Shown here in pieces: positions 43,968 through 50,824 of a stretch of DNA of 64,000 nucleotides (position 1 is its first letter; each line of letters starts with the position of its first letter). The stretch covers positions 3,668,501 to 3,732,500 of the forward strand of contig NZ_CP045403.1 in the NCBI RefSeq assembly GCF_009363695.1, in the 5' to 3' direction. Source of the stretch: Bacillus sp. THAF10 (lineage in GTDB: Bacteria; Bacillota; Bacilli; Bacillales; Bacillaceae_I). Both the position numbers and the translations under genes were made by a program. The notes under the pieces were generated by a model that worked only from the letters and a program-made list of their open reading frames with translations, searched no databases and was not told where the DNA came from.

Positions 43968-44300
43968 TTAAATCTTTAACACCGCAATCGCAATGGCCAA
44001 ATCCAACAAAGCACCATTTTTCTTCTGATCAGAAGGAGAAAGATTCACCACAATCTTCTGATCGGTATTCTCTACAGCCTCTATGAATATTCCATTTGGA
44101 TGAAGCCTCTGGAGAACAAGAAAGCTCCTTCTAACTCCCGTAAAATCCCTAACTGCTAGCTCTTCAGGCATTGTCTCTAACGTAACCTTCGACTCATCAG
44201 CAACTTCTTCATTATAGCAACGAAGGCATAGCCACTCCGACCAATCACCTGTTACCCTGATGGTAGCTTCTCGATCCTGACAACGATCACACTTCTTCAT
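43968..44300 (-). CDS. Chimeric ORF: DUF7685-like zinc finger fused to a ComM (YifB) fragment
   Basis: 110 residues. Residues 1-79 match the protein at 45924-46277 (zinc finger CDRCQDREATIRVTGDWSEW and CLRCYNE, then GVRRSFLVLQRLHPNGIF). After EAVEN the sequence changes to TDQKIVVNLSPSDQKKNGAL, LDLAIAIAVLKI, the N-terminal region of ComM/YifB, a competence-linked AAA helicase family. A deletion or recombination joined the two. GGGGGATTCAA precedes the ATG. Probably not functional. Confidence 0.7.
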   Translation of the reverse strand: MKKCDRCQDREATIRVTGDWSEWLCLRCYNEEVADESKVTLETMPEELAVRDFTGVRRSFLVLQRLHPNGIFIEAVENTDQKIVVNLSPSDQKKNGALLDLAIAIAVLKI

Positions 44301-44377
44301 TTGAATCCCCCACAGTTAAGGTGTTCTTTATGTTTATATTATGACATAACCTATATGGATTCATGTTGGAAAATTCC

Positions 44378-44500
44378 TTATAACTATTCCACTATACTCT
44401 GCAAAAATAGTGGAGAAAAGTCGAGTTACATTTTCCCCCTCCCTCACAACGAAAAAATTCCGATTGTTCGAATGATTGTTTGAAAAGAACTATAGGAACA
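44378..44500 (+). repeat. Dispersed hairpin unit, type B (copy at 44.4 kb)
   Basis: Perfect CCACTAT/ATAGTGG stem around ACTCTGCAAAA; in other copies the second pair is A-T, so this is a paired change. Then GAGAAAAGTCGAG, GAATGATTGTTTG and ACTATAGGAAC. One stop interrupts the shared frame. Confidence 0.75.
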
Positions 44501-44657
44501 AAATGAACAATGCCTACTTATAAAGCGTGCTGCGAAGCCTGTCCCTCAATCACGATAAAAAAATCTATATAATACCCATTAAATCCCATAAAAAGACTAC
44601 CTGTCTGTGTACGTGAATTTTAGGCAAAATGATAATGAGGGAAAAGGAGTTACCCTC

Positions 44658-44909
44658 ATGAAAATAGACTCAAGAGCAATAGGAAATGCTTTACGAAAAC
44701 TTAGATTAGAGCATGGATGGAAGCAAGAAGAACTGGAAGAGTACGCTAATCTATCAGAGACGATGCTCGGAAAGATTGAAAGGGGTGAAAGAGAACCTTT
44801 ATTAACAACCTTTATAAAAATATGCAAAAATAGTAAGCAACCAATAAATGCTGAAACTTTTATTAATCTGATTCTTGAAGAAAACAATAAGCTTCAATCT
44901 AAAGACTAG
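44658..44909 (+). CDS. XRE-family helix-turn-helix protein (83 residues)
   Basis: ATG at 44658 follows AAAAGGAG; the longer frame upstream is dismissed. The HTH is clear: IGNALRKLRLEHGWKQEELE, then NLSETMLGKIERGEREPLL. It lies 100 bp before the ComK paralogue on the same strand, and the leader of a decayed copy exists at 46655, again before ComK sequence, so the two genes belong to one module. Probably a DNA-binding regulator like Rok-independent competence control proteins, but its role is not known. Confidence 0.8.
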   Translation: MKIDSRAIGNALRKLRLEHGWKQEELEEYANLSETMLGKIERGEREPLLTTFIKICKNSKQPINAETFINLILEENNKLQSKD

Positions 44910-45009
44910 ACTCTTCAATTAAATACCAATCTTCAGTACTAGAATCCCCTTTTCACTTCATCAATAATAACAAGAGGGATCATTCCCCCTTATAAAAAGG
45001 AGCCAAAAC

Positions 45010-45525
45010 ATGCAAATTACCAACGACTACACCATCACCGAAAACACCATCGCAATCGAACCTCACATCCACCCCCAGTACCAAACGAAAATCACCGACC
45101 TCGAGGGAACCTTCTACACAAGTGAGAGGCCCATCGAGATTCTCGCTAGGAGCTGCATCCACTTCGGTGCCTCCTACGACGGCCGCCGCGAAGCCACCAT
45201 CAAACTCACCAACTTCGTCCAGAAAACACCAGTCCTCATCTCAGAAGTCATCGGCATCATCGCCCTGCCGACCCATTCCCCAGACCACCCCGACTGCACC
45301 TGGATCATGTACCACCAAATCAAAGAAGTCATCCAAACCAACACCAACACCCACTGCTACCTCCGCTTCCACAACTACACCGAGCTCCAAATCCCGATTT
45401 CCTCTCAAACCATGCGCCAACAAACCCAAAAAGCAGCCGTCATTTATTCGATTTTCTGTACTGAGCAGCGGATTAAGTATAGCTTTGTGGTAGATGGAAG
45501 GAAGGGGGCAGTTATGAAAAAATGA
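45010..45525 (+). CDS. ComK paralogue (competence regulator-like)
   Basis: 171 residues, somewhat shorter than B. subtilis ComK (192). The core aligns by eye: RPIEILARSCIHFGASYDGR (ComK: PLQIVDRSCRFFGSSYAGRK), PDCTWIMYHQIKEVIQTN, QIPISSQTMRQQTQKAAVIY. The C-terminal tail is reduced. ComK activates DNA-uptake genes by binding paired AAAA/TTTT boxes. A paralogue of this type (as ComK2 in the B. cereus group) may be regulatory or silent. AAAAAGGAG precedes the ATG. Codons are C-ending far more than in neighbours, suggesting transfer. A strong hairpin follows at 45604. Confidence 0.82.
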   Translation: MQITNDYTITENTIAIEPHIHPQYQTKITDLEGTFYTSERPIEILARSCIHFGASYDGRREATIKLTNFVQKTPVLISEVIGIIALPTHSPDHPDCTWIMYHQIKEVIQTNTNTHCYLRFHNYTELQIPISSQTMRQQTQKAAVIYSIFCTEQRIKYSFVVDGRKGAVMKK

Positions 45526-45603
45526 AACTAAGAGATTGGATATTTGTAATAGGCAGAACTAATCAATAACAAATTAACGCGCTAAAGTACATAAACCGTA
45601 AAA

Positions 45604-45697
45604 TATAGGACTCTCCTAAATGTAATCCAGAGAGTCCTATAATCAATAACATCTGTTTTCTTCGACAAATCTCGGCGAGTCACTGTGACCAGACCTT
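45604..45697 (+). repeat. Terminator hairpin plus CTTCGACAAATCTCGG / GTCACTGTGAC repeat
   Basis: TATAGGACTCTC (45605-) pairs with GAGAGTCCTATA (to 45641), a strong hairpin ending the ComK transcript. It is followed at 45660 by CTTCGACAAATCTCGG, then GAGTCACTGTGACCAGAC with an 11-bp palindrome. The full composite occurs again at 46.9 kb and in part at 39.6 and 38.9 kb. Confidence 0.75.
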
Positions 45698-45707
45698 TGA
45701 ATAAATC

Positions 45708-45923
45708 TTACATACAAAACGGAAAGCAGAACCTACTCCACAACATCCGTATTATCAAAAAACTTCCTTCATAGCTCATTGCCATCCTGCCTAGCTGCTC
45801 CCATGTATATGGATGCCCATCTATCACAACCATCGGCACAGATGGATTGCTATCATCATAATCTATCCGTCCAACTAGCTCATCTTCGGCAATGGAATGA
45901 TACTTTTGCCCATTCGGGAACAA
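45708..45923 (-). CDS. DUF7686-like C-terminal part, split from its N-terminal gene
   Basis: A TTG-start frame overlapping the stop of the next gene (TAATTG). It contains GRIDYDDSNPSVPMVVIDGH, PYTWEQLGRMAMSYEG, typical of the second half of DUF7685/DUF7686-type proteins. After MSYEG the last 15 residues (FLIIRMLWSRFCFPF) do not fit, and the frame ends at the repeat element, so the C-terminus was replaced or frameshifted. The two ORFs may be one damaged gene. Confidence 0.5.
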   Translation of the reverse strand: MFPNGQKYHSIAEDELVGRIDYDDSNPSVPMVVIDGHPYTWEQLGRMAMSYEGSFLIIRMLWSRFCFPFCM

Positions 45924-46277
45924 TTAAACCTTTGTGTAGCGTTTAGACACACCGCTCTTCACTTTTTCTACAAGCTTCTGAAACAATTCCGCTTGTTGAC
46001 AATCCAACTCACCATGAACGGCAAACTCGTAACCAAATGCAATATCCTCAACAGCCTCTAAGAATATGCCATTGGAATGAAGCCTCTGGTGAACATGAAT
46101 GCTCCTTCTAACTCCCGCATAATCCTTAACTGCTAGCTCTTCAGGCATAGTCGCTAACGTAACATCCAACTCATTAGAAACCTCTTCATTATAGCAACGA
46201 AGGCATAACCACTCCTCCCAGTCTCCTGTTACCCTGATGGTAGCTTCTCGATCCTGACAACAATCACACTTCTTCAT
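45924..46277 (-). CDS. DUF7685-like zinc-finger protein
   Basis: 117 residues from the ATG at 46277 (position equal to the start of the homologous ORF at 44300). N-terminal zinc finger CDCCQDREATIRVTGDWEEW and CLRCYNE; then MPEELAVKDYAGVRRSIHVH and GIFLEAVEDIAFGYEFAVHG. The first 79 residues are shared with the chimeric ORF at 43968. Function unknown. Promoter DNA upstream (ATGACATAA) is also shared between the two. Confidence 0.65.
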   Translation of the reverse strand: MKKCDCCQDREATIRVTGDWEEWLCLRCYNEEVSNELDVTLATMPEELAVKDYAGVRRSIHVHQRLHSNGIFLEAVEDIAFGYEFAVHGELDCQQAELFQKLVEKVKSGVSKRYTKV

Positions 46278-46364
46278 TTGAATCCCACACATTTAAGATA
46301 TTCTTTATTCTTACTTAATTATGACATAATTTATATAGAAGCTTGTTGAAAACTTCGACTTCAT

Positions 46365-46480
46365 CAAAACTATCCCACAATACCCCGCGAAAATAGTTGA
46401 GCGAAGTCGAATGTAATTTACCCCTTTATCCACAGCAAAAAAATTCACCTTGATCAATCGTTTGTTTAAAAACTACTATT
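46365..46480 (+). repeat. Dispersed hairpin unit, type A (copy at 46.4 kb)
   Basis: CACAATACCCCGCGAAAATAG (stem degraded), GAGCGAAGTCGAATG, GATCAATCGTTTG, ACTAT. The ATG of the frame is followed by a stop here. The GCGTGGGTCCGCACTC linker is a mutated version of that at 29.07 and 36.05 kb. Confidence 0.75.
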
Positions 46481-46654
46481 CAAGAAAAGTATCTTCTTTT
46501 TTTTGCTTGTCTCCTCTTACATCCTAAAAACCCTACAATGGCGTGGGTCCGCACTCTTATTAAGAAAACCGCTAAATATTCCCCCACAAAAAAACAACTG
46601 CATCTTCCAAATAACTCCATAACTTGGCTTCCTGCCTATGGTGTACCAAAATTA

Positions 46655-46780
46655 ACAATTCGATAATGAGGTAAAAAAGGAGCTACCTCTTTGGAAAATG
46701 AAGACCTTTATGCAATAGAGCAACGGATTAGTTTTAGTTTTATGGTGGATGGGAGGAAGCGGCCAGCTGGGAAGAAATGA
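46655..46780 (+). pseudogene. Fused relics of the XRE gene leader and the ComK 3' end
   Basis: 46655-46705 repeats the leader and first codons of the XRE gene at 44658 (GATAATGAGG, AAAAGGAG, ACCTCT), with the ATG changed to TTG. At 46718 it jumps to the end of ComK (EQRISFSFMVDGRKRPAGKK, stop at 46778-46780). The whole module between was deleted. Confidence 0.7.
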
Positions 46781-46862
46781 ATCGGATTAGCAACTTATAT
46801 AGGTATAAAAATCACCCTCAGAAATATGATAAACTAACTCACTAATGTGTATTGACTTGAAA

Positions 46863-46956
46863 AATAGGACTCTACTAAACAGTAATTCGGAGAGTCCAAT
46901 CATATAAAAAACATGTATTTTTCCTTCGACAAACTTCTGGGCGTCCCTGTGCACAG
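46863..46956 (+). repeat. Hairpin plus CTTCGACAAACTTCTGG repeat (copy at 46.9 kb)
   Basis: ATAGGACTCT with AGAGTCCAAT (one mispair) around ACTAAACAGTAATTCGG, then TTTTTCCTTCGACAAACTTC, and a degraded GTCCCTGTGCACAGA in place of the palindrome. Confidence 0.7.
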
Positions 46957-46960
46957 ATCA

Positions 46961-47143
46961 CTCCTTTAACACCCCAATCGCAATGGCCAAGTCTAATAAA
47001 TCACCATTCTTCCTCGGATTGGTAACATCTAACGCAAAGTGCATAATTGAAGCCAACAACCACTCCCTTGCTTTCTTGACCGCAGCATCAGGCAGCCCAA
47101 CAATCACCATCGATTCCGTATCCTGCGAAACCCGTACCTCTTA
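46961..47143 (-). pseudogene. ComM (YifB) N-terminal fragment
   Basis: The minus-strand frame reads VSQDTESMVIVGLPDAAVKK, AREWLLASIMHFALDV and NPRKNGDLLDLAIAIGVLK, matching the N-terminal LON-protease-like part of ComM/YifB (IVGLPDAAVKEARERV; DLPIALGIL). The start and the ATPase domain are missing. It abuts the CTTCGACAAACTTC repeat, as the chimeric ORF at 43968 does with a similar ComM piece. Confidence 0.65.
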
Positions 47144-47147
47144 AATT

Positions 47148-47312
47148 ATGCAATTTTCACTAATATTCAGCGTGAAAATGAAGAATACATGGTATATTGG
47201 TTTTTTCTTGCTACTGTGTATCTTTCTTTTCAAACTTGTCCAAGATGCTAATGGGAAAGTCACTTTCTGGTCCTATTTAGTAGAGCTTTCGCATATAGTC
47301 TATAAATGTTAA
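47148..47312 (+). CDS. Possible single-helix membrane peptide (54 residues)
   Basis: The frame from ATG 47148 includes one membrane helix (TWYIGFFLLLCIFLFKLV) and ends TAA at 47310-47312. No good ribosome site. It lies 14 bp before the start of a small soluble gene, so it may be the first member of a small-protein operon. Confidence 0.4.
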   Translation: MQFSLIFSVKMKNTWYIGFFLLLCIFLFKLVQDANGKVTFWSYLVELSHIVYKC

Positions 47313-47326
47313 AAGAGGTGGGGAGA

Positions 47327-47491
47327 ATGGTACCTGCAAATTATTTATCAAATGAAGAGAAATTCATAATCAAGACTATTAAACAGGATATTAAGTATTG
47401 CAAAAGCAAAAAAGAGCTCAAGATGCTTGAGAGTAAGTTGGATACCTTATTAGCAAGAGCAATAAAGAGATATAGAATGGAGAAGAATTAG
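47327..47491 (+). CDS. Small coiled-coil protein, paralogue of 48012
   Basis: 54 residues from the ATG at 47327 with GGTGGGGAG just before; an upstream start adds seven. YLSNEEKFIIKTIKQDIKYC, then KKELKMLESKLDTLLARAIK matches the pattern of the gene at 48012 (YLDESERRLLSITRDKIQTA; YESVLDNLMESAIKRYKKEQ). Both are charged and helical. Function unknown. A terminator overlaps its end. Confidence 0.6.
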   Translation: MVPANYLSNEEKFIIKTIKQDIKYCKSKKELKMLESKLDTLLARAIKRYRMEKN

Positions 47492-47517
47492 TAGAATTCT
47501 TCTTTTTTTTGGTATAA
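47481..47517 (+). terminator. Terminator, then TATAAT of the next transcript
   Basis: GAAGAATT pairs with AATTCTTC around AGTAG, followed by T8, within the last codons of the upstream gene. TATAAT at 47512-47517 directly after is a likely -10 for the membrane-protein gene. Confidence 0.7.
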
Positions 47518-47539
47518 TGGAAGAAAAAGGGGTAAATGC

Positions 47540-48025
47540 ATGGGAGATGGAAGTGCTTGTATCTTAATTTTTATTATGACGAAATTCTTCCTTTTTGGTG
47601 GTGTAATTGGTATGAAGGTTTTATTACCTCTAGTTGGTGGAATTATAGGTAGTAGTGTGACAGTATTTTGGACTGAGATAAAGAATAAGAGTAAATTACC
47701 TTGGTCAGTTCGTTTAAAGTATATATCTATAGGAGGAGTTTCGGGATTTGTTGCTGTAAATCTACTAAACCCGGATGGAAATTTCTCTGCAAAGGCTCCC
47801 CTTGCTATTTTGGCAGGATTAAGCCCTATGAGTTTTTTAAAAGGACAAGCTTTAAACGATGGAAAAGAAGATGAAGGGGCATTTAAGCTACATTTGACCA
47901 AGTATACCGACTTGTTCAATGAGGAAATAGAACCTCCAGATGGAGAAGAAGATGAGTCCACTCTTGTCAAGAAATACAAAAAGCAATATACTAAAACAAA
48001 AGGAGATGGTTATGATGACGAATAA
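47540..48025 (+). CDS. DUF4257-like membrane protein
   Basis: 161 residues with AAAGGGG before the ATG. Membrane helices at about 8-24, 26-44 and 62-78; the segment IGGVSGFVAVNLLNPDGNFS, then PLAILAGLSPMSFLKGQAL fits Bacillus DUF4257-type proteins. A charged C-terminal tail (EEIEPPDGEEDESTLVKKYK) lies in the cytoplasm or outside. The gene overlaps the small coiled-coil gene at 48012, so the products may act together. Confidence 0.6.
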   Translation: MGDGSACILIFIMTKFFLFGGVIGMKVLLPLVGGIIGSSVTVFWTEIKNKSKLPWSVRLKYISIGGVSGFVAVNLLNPDGNFSAKAPLAILAGLSPMSFLKGQALNDGKEDEGAFKLHLTKYTDLFNEEIEPPDGEEDESTLVKKYKKQYTKTKGDGYDDE

Positions 48026-48224
48026 AAAATTCACTCCCATTGCCTACCTTGATGAATCCGAACGGAGATTGTTATCTATAACGAGAGATAAAATTCAAAC
48101 AGCTACTTCAGATGAAGATTTGAAAATTTATGAAAGCGTTCTTGACAACCTCATGGAAAGTGCAATTAAGAGGTATAAAAAAGAGCAATCTAAAAAAGAA
48201 GAAAAACAACTTCAAACAGTCTAG
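48012..48224 (+). CDS. Small coiled-coil protein (70 residues)
   Basis: ATG at 48012 follows AGGAGATGGTT and overlaps the end of the membrane-protein gene by 14 bp. Helical, charged sequence (SERRLLSITRDKIQTATSDE and DLKIYESVLDNLMESAIK) with a Lys/Glu-rich tail. Paralogue of the gene at 47327. Overlap suggests coupled translation and a shared role. Function unknown. Confidence 0.65.
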   Translation: MMTNKKFTPIAYLDESERRLLSITRDKIQTATSDEDLKIYESVLDNLMESAIKRYKKEQSKKEEKQLQTV

Positions 48225-48250
48225 AGGCCCAATACGGGGCTCTTTTTTCT
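48224..48250 (+). terminator. Terminator of the small-protein operon
   Basis: GAGGCCC pairs with GGGGCTC around AATAC, followed by TTTTTT. Confidence 0.85.
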
Positions 48251-48301
48251 ATTCTTTGACAAATAAACAATTAGAGACTTAAAAAAGAACACCACAAACA
48301 G

Positions 48302-48331
48302 CCCCCGCCAAACAAAGTTCGGAGGGGCTTC
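48302..48331 (-). terminator. Terminator-like hairpin ending the polysaccharide cluster
   Basis: Minus strand AGCCCCTCCG pairs with CGGGGGCT around AACTTTGTTTGG, five bases after the epimerase stop. The T run (TTCTTTTTT) is displaced by about 10 bp, so efficiency is uncertain. Confidence 0.6.
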
Positions 48332-48335
48332 AATA

Positions 48336-49361
48336 TCACTTCTTCTGATAATACTCCACATACCAATCCGCAAACCACTGCAACCCATCTTCAATAGAGG
48401 TCTTAGGCTTAAACCCTACAGCTTCTTCCAATAAATCAGTAGATGCATAAGTAGCAGGAACATCGCCAGGTTTGATTGGTTCAAATTTCTTCTCAAACTG
48501 CACTTCTCGTCCCAAAGAGTTGCTCAACGCCTTCTCCAATGCCCCGATAAAAGTCATTAACTTCTCTGGATTATTATTCCCAATATTAAACACTTTGTGA
48601 GGAACACTCTCAACCGAAGGTTGCCCAATCAGCCTCTCAATTCCCTCTACAATATCATCAATATAGGTGAAATCTCGGTATAGATCATTGCCAAAATCGC
48701 CATTGTTGAAGATGTTAATTGCTTCGCCAGCAAAGTATTTATCGGTAAAGCCGAAGTAGGCCATGTCTGGTCTTCCCATTGGGCCGTAGACAGTAAAGAA
48801 GCGTAGGCCGGTTGCTGGGATTTTGTATAGATGGCTGTAAGTATGAGCCATTAGTTCGTTTGACTTCTTGGTGGATGCATATAGGGACACCGGTGTATCC
48901 ACGAAATCTGTTTCTTCAAATGGTACCTTCGTGTTGGCGCCATAGACGGAGCTAGAAGACGCATATACAAGGTGGTCCACCGGGTTGTGCCTACATGCTT
49001 CTAAGATGTTATAGAACCCAATAATGTTACTTTGTATATAAACATCTGGATTTTCAATAGAATAACGAACACCGGCTTGCGCAGCTAAATTCACCACGAC
49101 ATTTGGCTGGAATTCTTTAAAAATCGCATCAATCGTCTGCTTGTCAGAAATATCTCCCTCAAGAAACGTAAACTTCTCAAATGGCTTGAGCTGTTCTAAA
49201 CGAGCATGCTTAAGGTTCACATCGTAATAATCATTCAAATTATCAATACCTAACACACGGCAGCCCTTTTCAAGGAGCTTTTTTGATAAGTAAAAGCCAA
49301 CAAAGCCAGCTGCACCTGTGATTAGGTATGTTTTGCTAAGGTCTAACGGTTTATAACTCAC
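48336..49361 (-). CDS. UDP-glucuronate 4-epimerase-like NAD-dependent epimerase
   Basis: 341 residues. Short-chain dehydrogenase fold: GAAGFVGFYLSKKLLEKG (NAD-binding), SSSSVYGANTKVPF and the catalytic YASTKK (Tyr-x-x-x-Lys). The pattern RPDMAYFGFTDKYFAGEAIN, then DLYRDFTYIDDIVEGI is typical of the WcvA/LpsL group, which converts UDP-glucuronate into UDP-galacturonate. It overlaps the UDP-glucose dehydrogenase by 11 bp, so the two catalyse consecutive steps. It is the last gene of the cluster before a terminator-like hairpin. Confidence 0.9.
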   Translation of the reverse strand: MSYKPLDLSKTYLITGAAGFVGFYLSKKLLEKGCRVLGIDNLNDYYDVNLKHARLEQLKPFEKFTFLEGDISDKQTIDAIFKEFQPNVVVNLAAQAGVRYSIENPDVYIQSNIIGFYNILEACRHNPVDHLVYASSSSVYGANTKVPFEETDFVDTPVSLYASTKKSNELMAHTYSHLYKIPATGLRFFTVYGPMGRPDMAYFGFTDKYFAGEAINIFNNGDFGNDLYRDFTYIDDIVEGIERLIGQPSVESVPHKVFNIGNNNPEKLMTFIGALEKALSNSLGREVQFEKKFEPIKPGDVPATYASTDLLEEAVGFKPKTSIEDGLQWFADWYVEYYQKK

Positions 49362-50712
49362 TCTTTTTGTACTCCTTTACTGCGCTTCTCTCTACAGCTT
49401 GTCTACCTACAGAATGATACTCTACTCCAGCTTCCTTCATCTCTGCGATACTGTAGATGTTTCTGCCATCGTACACTAAAGGAGTTCTCATCAAGCTCTT
49501 GTAGTTTTCTGGAGTGATAGCTTTCACTTCGCCCCACTCTGTGAAGATAAAACAGACATTAGCATTTTCCAGCGCAACTTCCACATTCTCAACATAAGTA
49601 ATAGAACCTTTGCTATTCTTTCCTGCTGGATGAACCTTGGCAAAGTTATCTGCACCTACTGGATCAAAAGCATAGATATCTGCACCCTGTTGAAGCAATA
49701 AAGGCACATTTACAAGCGATGCTGCTTCTCGTAAGTCATCTGTCCCTGGTTTAAAAGTCAATCCTAACACAGCCACTTTCAAGCCATTAAACGTAATTAA
49801 CCGCTTGCTAGCTTTCTTATAAAGCAATGTCTTTTGCTCATTGTTCACATCAATGGCAGCAGTAACAGTTTTTAACTCATATCCATTCTGCTTAGCGATG
49901 TATTCCAATGCCTTCGTATCCTTAGGGAAGCAAGAACCACCATAACCAATTCCCGCATTTAAGAACTTATTCCCAATACGAGAATCATAGCTCATCCCTT
50001 TGGCAACATCTTGTACATCCGCCCCAACAAGCTCACACAGATTGGCAATGTCATTCATATAAGAAATCTTCAGAGCAAGAAAATCATTAGAAGCATACTT
50101 AATCATCTCCGCAGACCTTCTATTAACTGATACAATTGGCAGATTAAAAGGCTCATAAATATTCATAAGCAATTCCTCTGCCCATTTACTCTCTGTGCCA
50201 ATAACAATTCTCTCTGCGTGTAGTGTGTCGTGTACTGCAGATCCTTGTGCAAGGAATTCGGGATTAGAAGCTACTTCTACTCTTACATCATTTACTAGAA
50301 AATCCTGAATAAATTGTTCTACTTTATCATTTGTACCAACTGGAACTGTCGATTTAACTACTACTAGACATTCTTTTTCTACCGATTCAGCAATTTGTCT
50401 AGCAACTGTAGCAATGTATGATAAATTGGCAGATCCGTCGAGTTGTTCTGGAGTACCTACACCGATGAAAATTGCATCCGCTTCTTTATAAGCTTGTTGA
50501 AAATTAGTAGTATAGTCTATTTTTCCAGAAGAGTAATTTTTTTGCATCAATTCTTCTAGATCTGTTTCATAGATTGGAGAAATACCAGATTTCATAAGAT
50601 TTATTTTTGCTTCATCTATATCAACACAGGTTACACGATGTCCTACTTCAGCAAAACAAACGCCAGCGACTAAGCCTACGTAACCTGTTCCTGCTACCGC
50701 TATTTTATACAC
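49351..50712 (-). CDS. UDP-glucose 6-dehydrogenase
   Basis: 453 residues, typical length for bacterial Ugd/TuaD. N-terminal Rossmann motif GTGYVGLVAGVCFAEVGHRV, GVGTPEQLDGSANL, the substrate-binding EFLAQGSAVHD and the catalytic GYGGSCFPKDTKAL (Cys nucleophile), then a C-terminal domain. Oxidises UDP-glucose to UDP-glucuronate with NAD+. The ATG overlaps nothing upstream: 112 bp separate it from the MurB-like gene, a possible internal promoter region. It supplies the epimerase next to it. Confidence 0.95.
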   Translation of the reverse strand: MYKIAVAGTGYVGLVAGVCFAEVGHRVTCVDIDEAKINLMKSGISPIYETDLEELMQKNYSSGKIDYTTNFQQAYKEADAIFIGVGTPEQLDGSANLSYIATVARQIAESVEKECLVVVKSTVPVGTNDKVEQFIQDFLVNDVRVEVASNPEFLAQGSAVHDTLHAERIVIGTESKWAEELLMNIYEPFNLPIVSVNRRSAEMIKYASNDFLALKISYMNDIANLCELVGADVQDVAKGMSYDSRIGNKFLNAGIGYGGSCFPKDTKALEYIAKQNGYELKTVTAAIDVNNEQKTLLYKKASKRLITFNGLKVAVLGLTFKPGTDDLREAASLVNVPLLLQQGADIYAFDPVGADNFAKVHPAGKNSKGSITYVENVEVALENANVCFIFTEWGEVKAITPENYKSLMRTPLVYDGRNIYSIAEMKEAGVEYHSVGRQAVERSAVKEYKKSEL

Positions 50713-50824
50713 AATTTCACCTACCTTAATCTCAATCTATAAATTAAATTTAGTTCATCACAATATGTTACTTATTTGAGTTTTAAAAAATAGTATTAAA
50801 AAACATTCTTAAAATTTTCCTTTT

